Source: Takifugu bimaculatus (lineage: Eukaryota > Chordata > Actinopteri > Tetraodontiformes > Tetraodontidae). Taken from it: 64,000 nt of DNA. The stretch lies in the NCBI GenBank assembly GCA_004026145.2, contig CP034996.1, forward strand, positions 12,459,641 to 12,523,640. Reading direction: 5' to 3'. Of the stretch, positions 53,101 to 64,000 are shown piece by piece. The notes under the pieces were generated by a model. It worked only from the letters and a program-made list of their open reading frames with translations. It did not search any database and was not told the origin of the DNA. The position numbers were made by a program, and so were the translations under genes. Position 1 is the stretch's first letter; the number at the start of each line of letters is the position of its first letter.

Positions 53101-55254
53101 TAAAATTCCACGCACCACCAATCTGTGATGTAAATTTCCTCCTTAGCTTGATCAAGAGCATCAGCCAGGTCTGCAAAGTAGTCGCGCCCATTCACATACC
53201 TTCAGACAACAACCGCATGTTTAATGCATGAGAAAGGGCCCTGAAGACCCAAGAATGGTAATGTCAGGTAGATTCTGACCATTTAGTCAGCATATTCTCC
53301 CGTGGAGGAGCAAACCCATCAAAGCGATGTTCTTTGAGAAAGTCACAGGTTTCCGCCAGCTGATTGATTTCATGACTCCACCAATGAGCTTGTCTGTAGC
53401 TGCTGCATTTGATGACCAGACTCCTGGAAAGTAAAAGAACGATCCCAATCACAACGTTATCAGGAAATGTGAATCACGCTGGAGCTGCCGTGGTTGGAAT
53501 CTGCTGAACTACCTAGTGAAGTTCTCAAAGCAGACTCCATATTTGGTGTCTGTGTAGGCACGGCCCACTTTCACTTTGAACTCCTTGTCAAAGAGCAGCA
53601 CAAAGTTTATGCGTCCATAGTCTCTGTTCATATACATCAGGAAGGAGTCTTTCACCACCAGCCAGCGCCGTGACCAGCGGAAGCAGAACTGGTGGTGACC
53701 AAAGCAGTTTAAGCCCTGGATCCGGTGGCCCCCTGACCTCTTGAAAATGGGCCCCTCCCTGAAACACAAAGGTAGGAGAAATGTGCCACAGCCTGAACAA
53801 TTGATGCTTAAAACATCAAAATGTTTTCCTACAAGCCTTTGGGTCCCAGGTCAGTGACAAAGGAGAGTGCACCAACAGAGAGGAACTCCAGCTGAAAGTA
53901 AAGAAGAAACATGTAATCACGGCGCGAACCGTCATTTGTAAGCTTGTCTTTTTTAACGATCTTACCATGCTGTGATCATTCCTGCAGAAGACGTTCTCCA
54001 GCAGACCATTCAGGTATTCCTCCAGGTATTTCTGTGGTTCCAAAGCAGAGGATAGCTTTGTTGTGGCTAAATACAACACTCTTGAGAGTATCAAACATCA
54101 TATTAAATGTAGTCATGGGAACAAAATGTGTGCAGAGAACATGTGGCTGTTAAACACATATGTGTCCAGACCAGGTGCCAAAGGACCCTTAGCTTTTTTA
54201 TTTGTGTCCGCTACCATTTTACTGGAGGTTCTTCTGGTCCGTTCTGTGCCTTGTAGACTGGGCATCTCCTCTGACATGGCTCTCAGTTGTTGCCTGTCCT
54301 TAGTAAACCTTTGAAAGAAATGTAAATATTGAAAATGCTTAAGTCTGTCACTTAAAATGACTTAATGCTGCATTCCTCAGAATGACAGATGGACAGTATT
54401 CAAATACACAGATCAATATGCAAACCTTGACAGGGGCAGCAAATGAATCATCATCTTGTGCTTATAAAGGTCTCGATGCAGCTCTTGGAAGTGTTTGTAT
54501 TTCCTCTTCACGGTCCAGTGGAATGGGCCATGCGTTAGCCGCACTGTGTAGAGTGTGCCTACATGGACCTGACGGGGCATGGTAGATCGGATTCACGTGG
54601 GTCAGGAATCAGAATCAAATGTCACAAATAGCTTCCTTGCACTTTTAACAGGGTTTCATCCAAATTTGAAATGCTCTTTTTTACATTTCTTCTTAGAGCA
54701 GCCAGTAAATGTTGAGAGTATTCTGTCAAACATATGCTCACAGATGAATGCAGACAGGCCATAAAGGGCCACTTAAACAACTTTTGGCACAATATTGCAC
54801 ATCTACATTTCCAAACAAATCTAACTATTACCTTAATAACAAGAAATAAGAGGCAGTTAAACCAAAATGAGTGAATCTCAGAGCTGATTAATTATTTTTA
54901 AATGCACATATATGTATTGTGTACCTTTGATCGAGTAGTGTATTTCTCAGTGTTGTCCACTTTGCATGTAACAGGGACTCCGGGTATCAGGTAAGGTACT
55001 CCTTGCTCTTTTAATTCAGGAAGATGGTGTACCACAAGGAAAGGACGTCCATCTGTGTAAAGGTTTCAACAGCAGGTTTGATCTATTTAATGCAGAGACG
55101 ATGCTGATTGTTCTTCTTACCGCTGCTGGACATGAGACTGTCTAGCTCATCGGGACTCAGATTGTGAAAGTCATGTAAAAAGCGTCTTTGTTTCAGGTTC
55201 TGGGCGGTCGAGCTTTGAACCATCGGCTCAATGACTTGTTCTGGATTTGCCATC
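47176..55254 (-). CDS. pld2: Phospholipase D2, complete
   Basis: Hydrolyses phosphatidylcholine to phosphatidic acid and choline at the plasma membrane. Twenty-three coding exons, all in phase: 55254-55122, 55052-54925, 54568-54426, 54308-54215, 54031-53966, 53891-53833, 53758-53513, 53423-53280, 53199-53116, 52897-52819, 52727-52617, 52543-52340, 52236-52080, 51761-51643, 51395-51282, 49482-49378, 49173-49085, 48967-48854, 48420-48374, 48234-48100, 47927-47774, 47625-47508, 47400-47176. They give 955 aa against 933 in human. The N-terminal PX domain (LTHGPFHWTVKRKYKHFQEL) is followed by a PH domain (KRSGGHRI, WSRRWLVVKDSF), HKD1 (WAHHEKMVAIDQ, about residue 443) and HKD2 (YVHSKTLIADD, about 772). 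The end NTKEGMAPVGLWT is the invariant C-terminal WT type. The PLD1-specific loop is absent, and LGKDYSNFIRKDW and VLRSADRWS are PLD2-like, although VMRHPDHVSS and IYDKVFKCLP recall PLD1. Position next to mink1 and chrne supports pld2. Confidence 0.95.
49483..51281 (-). other. pld2: pld2 intron 15
   Basis: A 1.8 kb AT-rich intron, the longest coding intron of the gene. I see no exon or RNA gene in it. Confidence 0.7.
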
Positions 55255-58200
55255 GGGGTGCTGGTCCAAGTGCCAGTTGCCCTGGTGACTAAAAAAGCAC
55301 ATTAAAGTTTAGCAACTGAACTCACACCAGGCAGCTCAAGGCATGGCAAAACTTTGGATCAAACAACCCAAACACACCTCACATTCCAAAGTGCAAGAAA
55401 GTTTTCTAGTAAAAGAAATCAAATTCATAATGCTGCCACTAGTTTCAGTATGTGCACGTGTAAAAGTACACACAACGACCAAACTAGCTGGATTCATGCA
55501 AGAGTATTTGATTTGAATTAGAAGAGGCTGCAACACTAATAAACAGTAGTAGCTCTACAAGCAACAGCAGCTTAATTAACTACAAGGCCACTCATTTAAT
55601 AAAACATCATTATGGTTGTGGAAGTGCATAAAATTAACAAAGTATTAAACAACACTCTTAAAGATAAATAAATAAAGAAACACAAGATATATACTAAATA
55701 CCCTGATTAATGTTTTTTTAAGGGCAGCTTGAAAAGTGTCCCAGCGACACACAGGCCAACAGTTGAGTGATAAGAGATAAAATATTAAAAGCAGACATTT
55801 TGCAGTGGCTGTTACACCTGATCGCTGACATTGTGACAGGCGAGTACTTGGCCCCACCCGATGCAAATGGAGGGTGTGTGTGAAGCAGCAGGTGAAAAGG
55901 TGTACAGTTCCTGAGGAACAAGACTTTACGAGGGGGTGGGTGTGTGCGTGTGGAAAAAGACAATCAAATAAAGAAAAGAGATTCAAATGGAATAGATGGT
56001 AATACCTTGTAAACCTTCTTTATAGCGTGATGCATGTTGCTGTGGAGATTAGCTGTGTTCTCAGGAAAGAGAACTATTGTGCAAGATAAACTGGATAACA
56101 CCTCCACTTCATTTGGAGTATTCCCAAATGACATGACTACATGCTTGGCTTCAGCCACAAGTACTGCATATGAACCATTGGGACTTACGCACTCTGGTTC
56201 TGTGTGTGTGTCTGTGTGTAAACATCTGTAAGAAATCATTCTGAAACTTAGAAATCTTTGCATTGTGCCTAAAAATGATCTTTCCTGGCTTTTCAATTGG
56301 TAATACATAAGGGTTTGTAGCAAAACATCGGGACTTTCCGGAGTCAGTAGCCAATGGGACACAGATAAGGTCAGATAATGGCCCAAAATTTAAACGGTGA
56401 AGATGACTCATGAATATTGTAGAAATGCAAAATAAGGAAATGTGTGCCATTCAGATAAGAAAAAACATGAGGAAAGAAACATGGAGTCATGCCATATGTG
56501 GTTTTTAAAGTCAGTTGAGATCATAAAAAGGCCAAACATTTGCATGACACTGTGCTGGTTGTAATGAAAACTGAAAACAAGGATTTATTTTGATGGCCTG
56601 GTTTAATAAACACACACTTTTCATGTGCAGGATGTCAACGTTAGTATAATTACATGGAAAGACTGCATACGGGCTTTAATGCTGAAACCTGACACAAGTT
56701 GAAACTCTGGTTTCCAGGCTGACCTTGAAGGGCTCACCTGCCTGCAAAGGCAACATGAACACCTCTGACATCACTTCAAACAATAAAACAAGGCCGACCA
56801 GCTGTCCAGCCAACAATATTCTGCTAAACGGATCTTCAGCTGTCAATCTAAATTCTAAATTTGCCTTCCATCTCTGCAGTTGTGTTATTGTGGCGACGCC
56901 AAGTCACATTCCAGTGTTACGTTAGTACACCCAGATAATCTTCTTTGTGATTGTTTCTTTGACAAACAATACACGCATGCACCCAAAGGCAGGAGCTCAG
57001 GGACTCTCGAATTCCTGCTTGGCTAAAACAACAGTGGTGAAACTTTAACGTGCATTTATGTCCACGGGGTAAACCCGAAACTTTACACTGGAAGCGGGGA
57101 GAGCGTGTGTTCATCTCATCACAGCAAAGCCAAAGAAGTGTTTGCAATTTGTAGTTTGCAGGAGCCTTTCTGATTGGGTTCGGACAGCCTTGATTTTAGC
57201 GGACGGCAACGTGTTTTTGTGATTCTGCTTTGTTTTAAGCTTATGGAAGATGGGAAAGGTCGCCTGAAGAGTGCGGATATCCAGAGCTGGAGAGCAGAAC
57301 TGCTGGAGGAAATTTGGCCGTCTCCACCCATTTTACTCGCCGCGACACATTTTCCAAAGTGCACCTCTTTTTAAATCACACTAAAAGTGTCCCTGGTCGC
57401 AAGACACGGCACATTTACCCGACGGTACCAGAATATTTGCGCCACATTGGGTCAAACCTGCAGCTGGATCAGCAGCGCTGCGACTGCGCACAGATAAAAA
57501 GAGAATTGTGCGTTAAATCCAACCACATTTGGCACCTACTGTGTTTAGAGGCCGCCGCTGCTCAGCATACACAGGTAATCCTAAAAAAAGACGACAAAAT
57601 ACCGCAAAACCATGATCAGGACGGCGTTGTTCGATCGTAACCCGGCAACTGTTTTTCACTGAAGAGAATTCATTTGTGAACCCAGTAGATGATGCGGTTT
57701 AGTCCCTCCCATTCGGTGTCCAACTGGACTTTAGTGGGGCAGAACTGGGGCCAAGGGGAAACATATACAGCGAGACACTTTTGTCAAAGCAGACAGATTA
57801 TGTGTCTGGATTATTGTCTTCATGATATTTTTAAACTGATTTTTTTTTTTTGTCCACATGACCGGTTTCTAAACCGACCAAAAAGACTTGAAACCTTCGT
57901 TTATTAATGTAAAGTTAAATCCACAAAGACATAAATGACAGACATGTCCCAACCAACACAGGAATGTCGATTAATCGGGAGTTTGACTGGAGCAGAAAAT
58001 GCAATGCGGAAATGGGATCGTTTCCGGTCCTATTTTCCAAAATAAAGTTTTGTACTTGAGCGATTCCAACGCTTTGACAATAATCTAATAATAAAATTCT
58101 GGATCTGTGTTTAAAAAGAGGATTTGATTATTGGTAAATCGTCTGATTGACGTGACAGACAAACTTCTGACTCCAATTTGCTACGCAGGTTTGGCTTTGA

Positions 58201-58789
58201 TAGCGATTTAAAAAATATTTAAAAAAGTCGGAAATAACACCCATACTAACATCGCTTATTAACTATTCCTAATTTTTTACCGTGATTTGTTCTACCTTGG
58301 TTTCATAATTGGCATAGTGATGAAACACAATAGGCGATCAATTTGTGTAAATTACTAAACCACGTCCAAATACCAATGCATCAGTTGTTGGAGCTCAAAG
58401 AATTTAGAGCTTTTATAGTCTCAACACGCTATGAAATACAAAAACACATTCAAGATAAGTCTGAGTATGATACAAGTGTTCCAAACAGCGTACAGAATTG
58501 GTAAACAAGGACATCCATTTACAGATATGCCAATTTGATGTGAGACTTAGCTGAATGTAAACACAGGTCGAGTTTGATTCATGTTTCAACCAAAATGTTG
58601 AATAAAGTCGCTGTGACATAGTCAAAAGCAAACCATTTTACAGCATTTGAAGCCAGCGATATCCAACGCTGAGCCTGACACAATATTTTTTGACTTGATT
58701 GGGTTGGATGGGGTCACAGCAGGCGACAGAGAAACTGTTGCTGTGTCTTCATAAAAATGGCTTCGAAGACCACTTCTTAGATGAGTGAG
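55255..58789. other. pld2 5'UTR and upstream intergenic DNA
   Basis: The pld2 leader continues from the ATG to an acceptor (cttttttag) before 55289, so at least one noncoding 5' exon lies upstream. I could not place it; moderately CpG-containing DNA at about 57,150-57,560 is the best candidate for a promoter. Small ORFs here resemble nothing I know. Confidence 0.4.
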
Positions 58790-59130
58790 TTGTGGCGTTT
58801 GTATGCGATGGAGCATCAGTAATGCTGGGCAGAAGAGCCGGGGTTGCTGCACACGTTGTACCAGATTTCCATCCCCATATATGTGGCACTGCTCAAGTCA
58901 TCACCTGGAAGTGCACTTGGCGACATTCTCATGATGCAGGTATGATCTGTCACGCTTGCTCCAAAAGAGAGACATGGCGCTGCCTGATGCAGACAAGCTG
59001 CTGGCTCGACAGGTTCGAGGCTTTGAGTCGATGCTTTCTCTGCCATGCCCATACACAAAAAGTGTTCTTCCAACTCAGGGAGGGTCAATAAGAATGAAGC
59101 ACTGCATGACTATCTAAGAATCGAGAAGCT
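58790..59130 (+). mobile_element. Decayed hAT-like transposase fragment
   Basis: Plus-strand translation gives VAFVCDGASVMLGRRAGVAAHV, which resembles the D-G-A-S-x-M-x-G motif block of hAT-family transposases and their domesticated zinc-finger relatives. A shifted frame further on reads roughly HHLEV, like the C-x-x-H-x-L-E-L block that follows in such proteins. The frame is broken, an in-frame stop lies just upstream, and no terminal inverted repeats were seen. It is a relic, inactive as read. Confidence 0.4.
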
Positions 59131-60838
59131 CACTTCAGGACAGTTCCTCTGCAAACATGGCTGAAAATAGTTAAAGCCTGAGTGTCTCTTCCTCTCATGC
59201 AGCACACTAAACAGCTCCTCACACAGAGGTGATGCAGAACTGGGCATACAACATGGTGATAAGGAGATGCTCCACTTGACAGTAGAGAGGAGAAGTATAC
59301 AAGGATTTCAGAAAAGACAAGGAACTGAAAGGCTCTGAGACACCAGAAGCTTTGAAGCCTCTGCTGAAAACTGTTCACACCAGTGCAAGAACAACATTAG
59401 TACCCATAAAAGGAGTTCTTTTGCTGTTACCAGACATTCAAAACCTGAGTTTTCTGAAAGGTATTGGGCCATCATTAGAAGCAGTTCCATTCACAAAGTT
59501 ACTGCCATTTGAGCAAAGATGACCCCAAAACCTGCTGGAACCTTTGGAGTAGGTAGAAATATAATCACAATGGTCTTAGTTACTCAGAGTCCACTTCTTT
59601 TGATGAATCTATTCAATATGATGCAAACCAGAACAGCAACGCTGCCATAAGTTCTGCTGTAAATGCTTAGTAGTCTTTATGTCTGAAAATAATCCGTCTT
59701 AAAATAATCAGGTTTCTGTAGGTTAAAAAGAAATGTTTTATTGAAGTACAGCTCATGTCAGAGCTGTTGTATTGGCTTGTTATTACACTTTACAGATGTA
59801 GCTAGTAGTCAGTGAGATTTGACCGCATGCAAGAAAATCTATCCACTATCCAAGTGAACAGACATGATTTTTATTAATAATTTGCAGTCCCATCCAGGGG
59901 TGGACCCTGCCTTTGCCCATCCCGTAACCCCGAAAAGGATAAAGCAGTGAAGAAGACGAGAGACGAGAGTAATTTTCAGTTCAATAGATCAATTTTCTTT
60001 TTAAAAATCAGCATAATGTTCAAGTCTTTGAATATAACAGTTGCCAACAATTAAATAAGGGGAGTACTGGCACTTAAAGCACTGATGTAGATGGTATAGT
60101 TGAGATCCAATAAATATTATCTATGTGCGTTTATCCGTGTTACATAAAGTGTAATGATAGGCTTCAGTAATGACCTAATGACAGTATCCCACTCACGGAA
60201 GAGCAAAACTCGCAAAGCATTTTTCCATTAAAGACGCTTGAACGTGATGGTGGAGTACATATTCTGACCACATGGCGGCGCACAATCCCTACAAAATATG
60301 CACAGCACTTGCAACTACCGGTCAAGTGACAATGCACAAAATAAAATATTTATTTATAAAAAACAAACTCATGGAACAGTAAGTGACGATGACGTGCATC
60401 TGACCTATCTACATTATCTCTAACAAGATCTGCTAATAAATAAGTAATTGTAAGAAAAATAGGGCTTTGATTCAGGGTTGCCTGGACCAAGTTAGATGCA
60501 AGTTAGAGTTTCACATAAGACGTAATTGAAGCATGGAAACACCTCCAAACTTTTGTAACACGATGCACGGATGATTGCTGGGACAACTTGTAAAATATTG
60601 GCCACAGGTAAAAACATTCAGCAAGTCTTCGCAGCACGGTGCTCGTATCTTGTGAGTCATTTATGATTGTGCTGATGCAGTTTAAAATGTACTACATGCA
60701 TCAAAATATACATATTGTTGTACATGACTCAATATATATGAAGTCTGAGCTGTCGTCCTGGTGTTCAAGTTGAAGTGAGATCTGCTCAGTTCTATAGGCC
60801 GCATGAGGCCTGCTGACACTTGGTAAAGTCGCGCTTGA
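59131..60838. other. Intergenic DNA and chrne 3'UTR
   Basis: Contains a teleost repeat tail at 59886-59965 and AT-rich DNA; no gene recognised. The chrne 3'UTR should occupy the right-hand part. Confidence 0.5.
59886..59965 (+). repeat. Teleost interspersed repeat tail
   Basis: catccaggggtggaccctgc, then CCCATCCCGTAACCCC and AGGATAAAGCAGTGAAGAAGA, resembles the common fish element tail (CCATCCAGGGTGTACCCC ... GGATAAAGCGGTATAGAAAATG). It is degenerate. The assignment is by recollection of the motif. Confidence 0.5.
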
Positions 60839-63678
60839 TCAGAAAGTTTCTGTGGAACTTGGAACATATTTTTTGTTCTGTCCAGGAAATGGAAAGTCTG
60901 GTGCCCGGTTGAAGTGTCCCATTAAGAAGATGGCCACTGTGCCAATGATGAAGAGCAGAATGGCAGCCCAGAAGCACACTTTGTCAATCATCTTCCCTAT
61001 TAGGACCCAACTTTCAATTTCCTTTATTTAGAAAAATAAAGAGAGAGATTTGAGGATTAGAAAAACAAGTTGGAGAAAAAAAAAGATACAAACTGTTAGA
61101 TGATCAATTCCTCATCACTCACAGATCCAATTGTGTTTTGCTGTCTTTTACTGTCAGCGATGAAGTTGCAGGCGTCCACGCATTGTTTGATCTCAGGTGC
61201 AGCTTGAGCCAAACTCTTATACAAGTTGGCCGTACTGGTGACGTCGATATTATCCACTAGGTGGCACAGAGACAATCACAACAACAAAAAAAACGCGTTA
61301 CAGTTTGGAACAACACAGAACGAGGAAGGAGATCGCAACAAAGATGAGCTACCGATGGATCGCGTCAGACCGTGCCTCTCCCTCTGTTTGTCAAACATCA
61401 TTTCACTGCGAGGTTGTTTCAGGACATATTCCTCTGCTCTCTGCATCAGACCGAAGGAGCTGCGGCGCCGCTCCCTTATGCCATTCACCTCCGTTGTGGC
61501 CTCACTCTCATCCACCAGCGGGGGCATGCACAGGAAGCGAGGTACCATTTCCAGGAACACCTGAAGAAAGTATAGAGTGTTAAAAAAAATAGAGAGAAAT
61601 GCCAGATCAAGTGGAGGTGGCCAGGAGGCACCACATAAGGCTGGATAGAAAGCACCATAACACCATAATCATGGGCTGGCATAGTGGAGGGAAACATCTG
61701 TCCCGAAGCTCTGAGGACAAAGTGGGACAGTCCTCACAAGGTGGAGGAGAGTCAGAGAGACCAATGACCTAAGTGGTGATCAGAGACTGTGTCTGTGTGT
61801 GTGTGTGTGTGTGTTTAGTACTGTTTCTTATTTTGACTTATATTGGTGTCATGACAACACTAGTTGTCCGAGTCGTCTGCGCTGGATCTACTTACATGTT
61901 TGATGGTTTGGGACATGGTATGAGTATTGGGGCTACGCAAGGAGAAGTTGAGCACCACAATTTGATTGGTGGCTATGAGAGTGGTGACACACATGACAAA
62001 GATCAGGTACCTGAGGACGGTGAGAAAAGAGCAGTGTCGGTCAGTCACGACAGGGACAACCCTGCAGCTGCCCACACAGAACACACACCGACTCACTTGC
62101 CAATGAGAGGAACCGAAAGTGATGTCTCAGGGACCTTCTGAGCAATTAGGAAGAGGAAGACAGTCTGAGCCAGCAAGACAGAGATGGACACAGTCAACTT
62201 TTGTCCCCCGGCTGTAAAGGGGACAACAGAGTCTTAGGGGACAGGAGACATTTAGAATCGCTTACTTTACAATAAAATGGTCTAATAATATTACACAGGG
62301 TCAAAACGGATCCAAATGACGCGATGCCAGTCTTTCCTCTGAGATCCAGATAATTGAACGACCTTCATCATACCCTCCTATGTTAAAACTCTCCTCTGTT
62401 CAACATTTCCTGGTCTCCAGGTGAATCATTTCCCTGCTCAGAAAAACGCTCTGGCAACCGTTTTACGTTAGAATAATTGGCGGCAACAATATTTGGCTGG
62501 GATTTACTTTCAGACCTTGAGCAGGTAGGAAGTAGGCCAGCACCACCAGCGAGGATATGAGCGAGCAGGGCAGGATGACGTTAATGATGTAGAACAGGGG
62601 CTTCCTTTGGATGACCAGATTGAACAAGATCTCCTGGTACTCCAGGTCATCTGGGGAATACCGCATGTTGACCATCTTCCTGGCTGGACGATGGACAATG
62701 GCCCACTCGCCGTTCTCTGAGTGTTAGAAGCAGAATAAGCTGAGGCTGATTTCTGCGTTCAGAATATGACAAAATGATGTTTGTGTACCTGTGAAAGCTT
62801 CTGGGTCAATGTCCACCCACTCAATAGTCCCGTTTTCTTCTGTGAGGGCCAAGATGAGGTCCACTTCATTGGCACTATACGTCTGGGATCTGATTTGGAG
62901 GATTTCATGGAGTAAATTCTCACTAAATCTTGCATGGGTAAGAACGTTGCGTTTAAAGGTGAAATAAGTGCGCGGCACCTGAACGCCAGGGTGCAGTTCT
63001 GATAGTCGAATGGAAAATAGGTGATTTCGATGGAACAAGTGCTGCGATAAATAGCTGGGGGTAGCCAGTACATCCAACCGTTGCTGCTGATCAACACGTT
63101 GGCGTAGTAGGCCACGTCAAACTTGCCATCGATGCTGCAGACATAAAGATTAGAAGCAGATCATTCGCTAAAGCATCTGCACGATAACGCCGTAGAAATT
63201 CCAGGAACAGTCAGTGTTGGCCCACTTGTTCTCAAGGACGATGTCAGGGAGCCAAACCGTCTTGCATGGGACGCGGATGATTTGAATGCCGTAATATTTC
63301 GATTCATTCCAGGAGAGTCGGTGATCCAGCCACTGCTGTAGAAGACATTTGCGCAGCCTGAGTAACCCCAGTACTGAAACGTTGCCAGCATGTTCGAAAA
63401 TGTCAAGAGAAAACTCACAATCTCAATCCACACATTGGTGGTAAGAGTCTCCTCCTTTTCATTCTGTGGAATTAGTGAAGATCGTATTTTCTCAAAATTA
63501 AAATCGCTATAAACATTTTCATTAGGTGGGCTTGGACTACTCACCAGGGAGATAAGGTTAGTGAGGGTCAGCTTGATCTGAACCTCCACCTTGTCTTCGG
63601 GATGAACCACAGGCCGAATATTCTTGTTGTAGCCTTTGAACAAGTCCTTGATCAGCTCAGTCTCCTCATTGCTCTGCA
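60839..63678 (-). CDS. chrne: Nicotinic acetylcholine receptor subunit epsilon, exons 2-12
   Basis: A muscle-type pentameric cation-channel subunit of the neuromuscular junction. Exons: 63678-63545, 63463-63419, 63335-63226, 63134-62979, 62889-62789, 62716-62516, 62211-62097, 62010-61896, 61560-61353, 61256-61123, 61021-60839 (stop TGA at 60841-60839). The 45-nt exon (NEKEETLTTNVWIEI) is the classic nAChR exon 3, and all junctions keep phase. The Cys loop (C-x13-C in STCSIEITYFPFDYQNCT), a WLPPAIYRS block, M1 (PLFYIINVILPC), M2-M3 (SVLLAQTVFLFLIAQ, YLIFVMCVTTLI), a variable loop and M4 (CFWAAILLFIIGTVAIF) are present. The signal-peptide exon was not found and may lie beyond 64000. Individual segments resemble gamma (SQTYSANEVDL, APDFPFPG) and delta (RAEEYVLKQPRSEMMF). 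Epsilon is chosen because mink1 and pld2 are the neighbours and the N-terminus fits. Acceptor 63673 is an alternative to 63678. Confidence 0.88.
61790..61814 (+). repeat. (GT)n microsatellite in a chrne intron
   Basis: A GT tract with one interruption, about 25 bp, between exons 61560-61353 and 62010-61896. Confidence 0.9.
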
Positions 63679-64000
63679 CTGCACGAAATAAAGAGACAAG
63701 AGACTGAGCAAACTAATCTGCTGGCATTCATTATAACTTGGCATCGTAGCGATTCAGTTAAATACATATATTACCCAAAGACTTCTCGGTGTGTGTGTGT
63801 GTGCGTGTGCGTGTGTGTGTGTGTGTGTGTTTGGGGGGGGTCACAACTTTCCCACAGGTTGGTTTACATCCATTTGATGCTATAAAAACAGTGAAACATC
63901 AGGAGTGACAGCTGAGATCTCCTCATGCTGGCCTCCGCTGGACGTACATGCAGAAATACAAACCCGTGACTTTGCTACGCACTCTTTCACAAGCTGTGTT
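63679..64000 (-). other. chrne: chrne intron 1 (partial)
   Basis: Upstream of the first recognised exon to the window edge. It contains a GT microsatellite at 63789-63839 and no signal-peptide exon with a compatible phase. Confidence 0.5.
63789..63839 (+). repeat. (GT)n microsatellite followed by a G run
   Basis: About 40 bp of interrupted GT/GC, then TTTGGGGGGGG. Confidence 0.95.

Noticed and set aside
57119..57374. Short overlapping ORFs on both strands at about 57.1-57.4 kb
   Set aside because: No family resemblance and no splice partners; probably pld2 upstream DNA.
63866..63926. Candidate chrne signal-peptide exon (MRRSQLSLLMFHCFYS) on the minus strand
   Set aside because: It is mildly hydrophobic, but its only donor gives a phase incompatible with exon 2, and no cleavage-site-like ending is seen.

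Overview
The window is vertebrate nuclear DNA, from a ray-finned fish. The evidence is intron-split genes with GT-AG boundaries, proteins closely resembling vertebrate families, many CA/GT microsatellites, and two degenerate repeats of a kind common in teleosts. Introns are mostly short (often 60-200 bp), which suits a compact percomorph genome such as a pufferfish; the species is inferred, not shown. There is no operon, CRISPR array or bacterial or phage content. Gene models were built by reading splice sites and codon phase by eye on both strands.

Layout: (1) 1-1011, minus: 5' end of a retinal membrane guanylate cyclase gene, running off the left edge. (2) 5910-8266, plus: a complete 11-exon 17-beta-hydroxysteroid dehydrogenase, best matched to hsd17b3. 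(3) 9109-14196, minus (upstream 5'UTR exon near 15.8 kb): slc12a9, a cation-chloride-cotransporter relative, with one apparent frameshift. (4) 19187-21607, plus: gnb2, G-protein beta-2, exactly 340 codons. (5) 26419-43603, minus: mink1, a germinal-centre-type Ste20 kinase in 31 coding exons, with two apparent single-base frameshifts. (6) 47176-55254, minus: pld2, phospholipase D2, 23 coding exons, intact. (7) 60839-63678, minus: chrne, muscle acetylcholine receptor epsilon subunit, exons 2-12, with the signal-peptide exon not identified.

The genes are unrelated in function: phototransduction, steroid synthesis, membrane transport, G-protein signalling, kinase signalling, phospholipid signalling and the neuromuscular junction. 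Their arrangement is informative. mink1-pld2-chrne is also a neighbourhood on human 17p13, whereas slc12a9 and gnb2 lie together on human 7q22, so two mammalian synteny blocks adjoin here. hsd17b3 and slc12a9 converge tail-to-tail, with opposing poly(A) signals about 30 bp apart. slc12a9 and gnb2 diverge head-to-head.

The remaining DNA is UTR, intron and intergenic sequence with microsatellites, a G20 run, a short telomere-like tract, an L2/SINE-like tail, a second teleost repeat tail and a decayed hAT-like transposase fragment. I found no convincing undescribed biological system. The points most worth checking are the three frameshifts, the opposed poly(A) signals, the long TG tract just after a mink1 5' splice site, and the block fusion.
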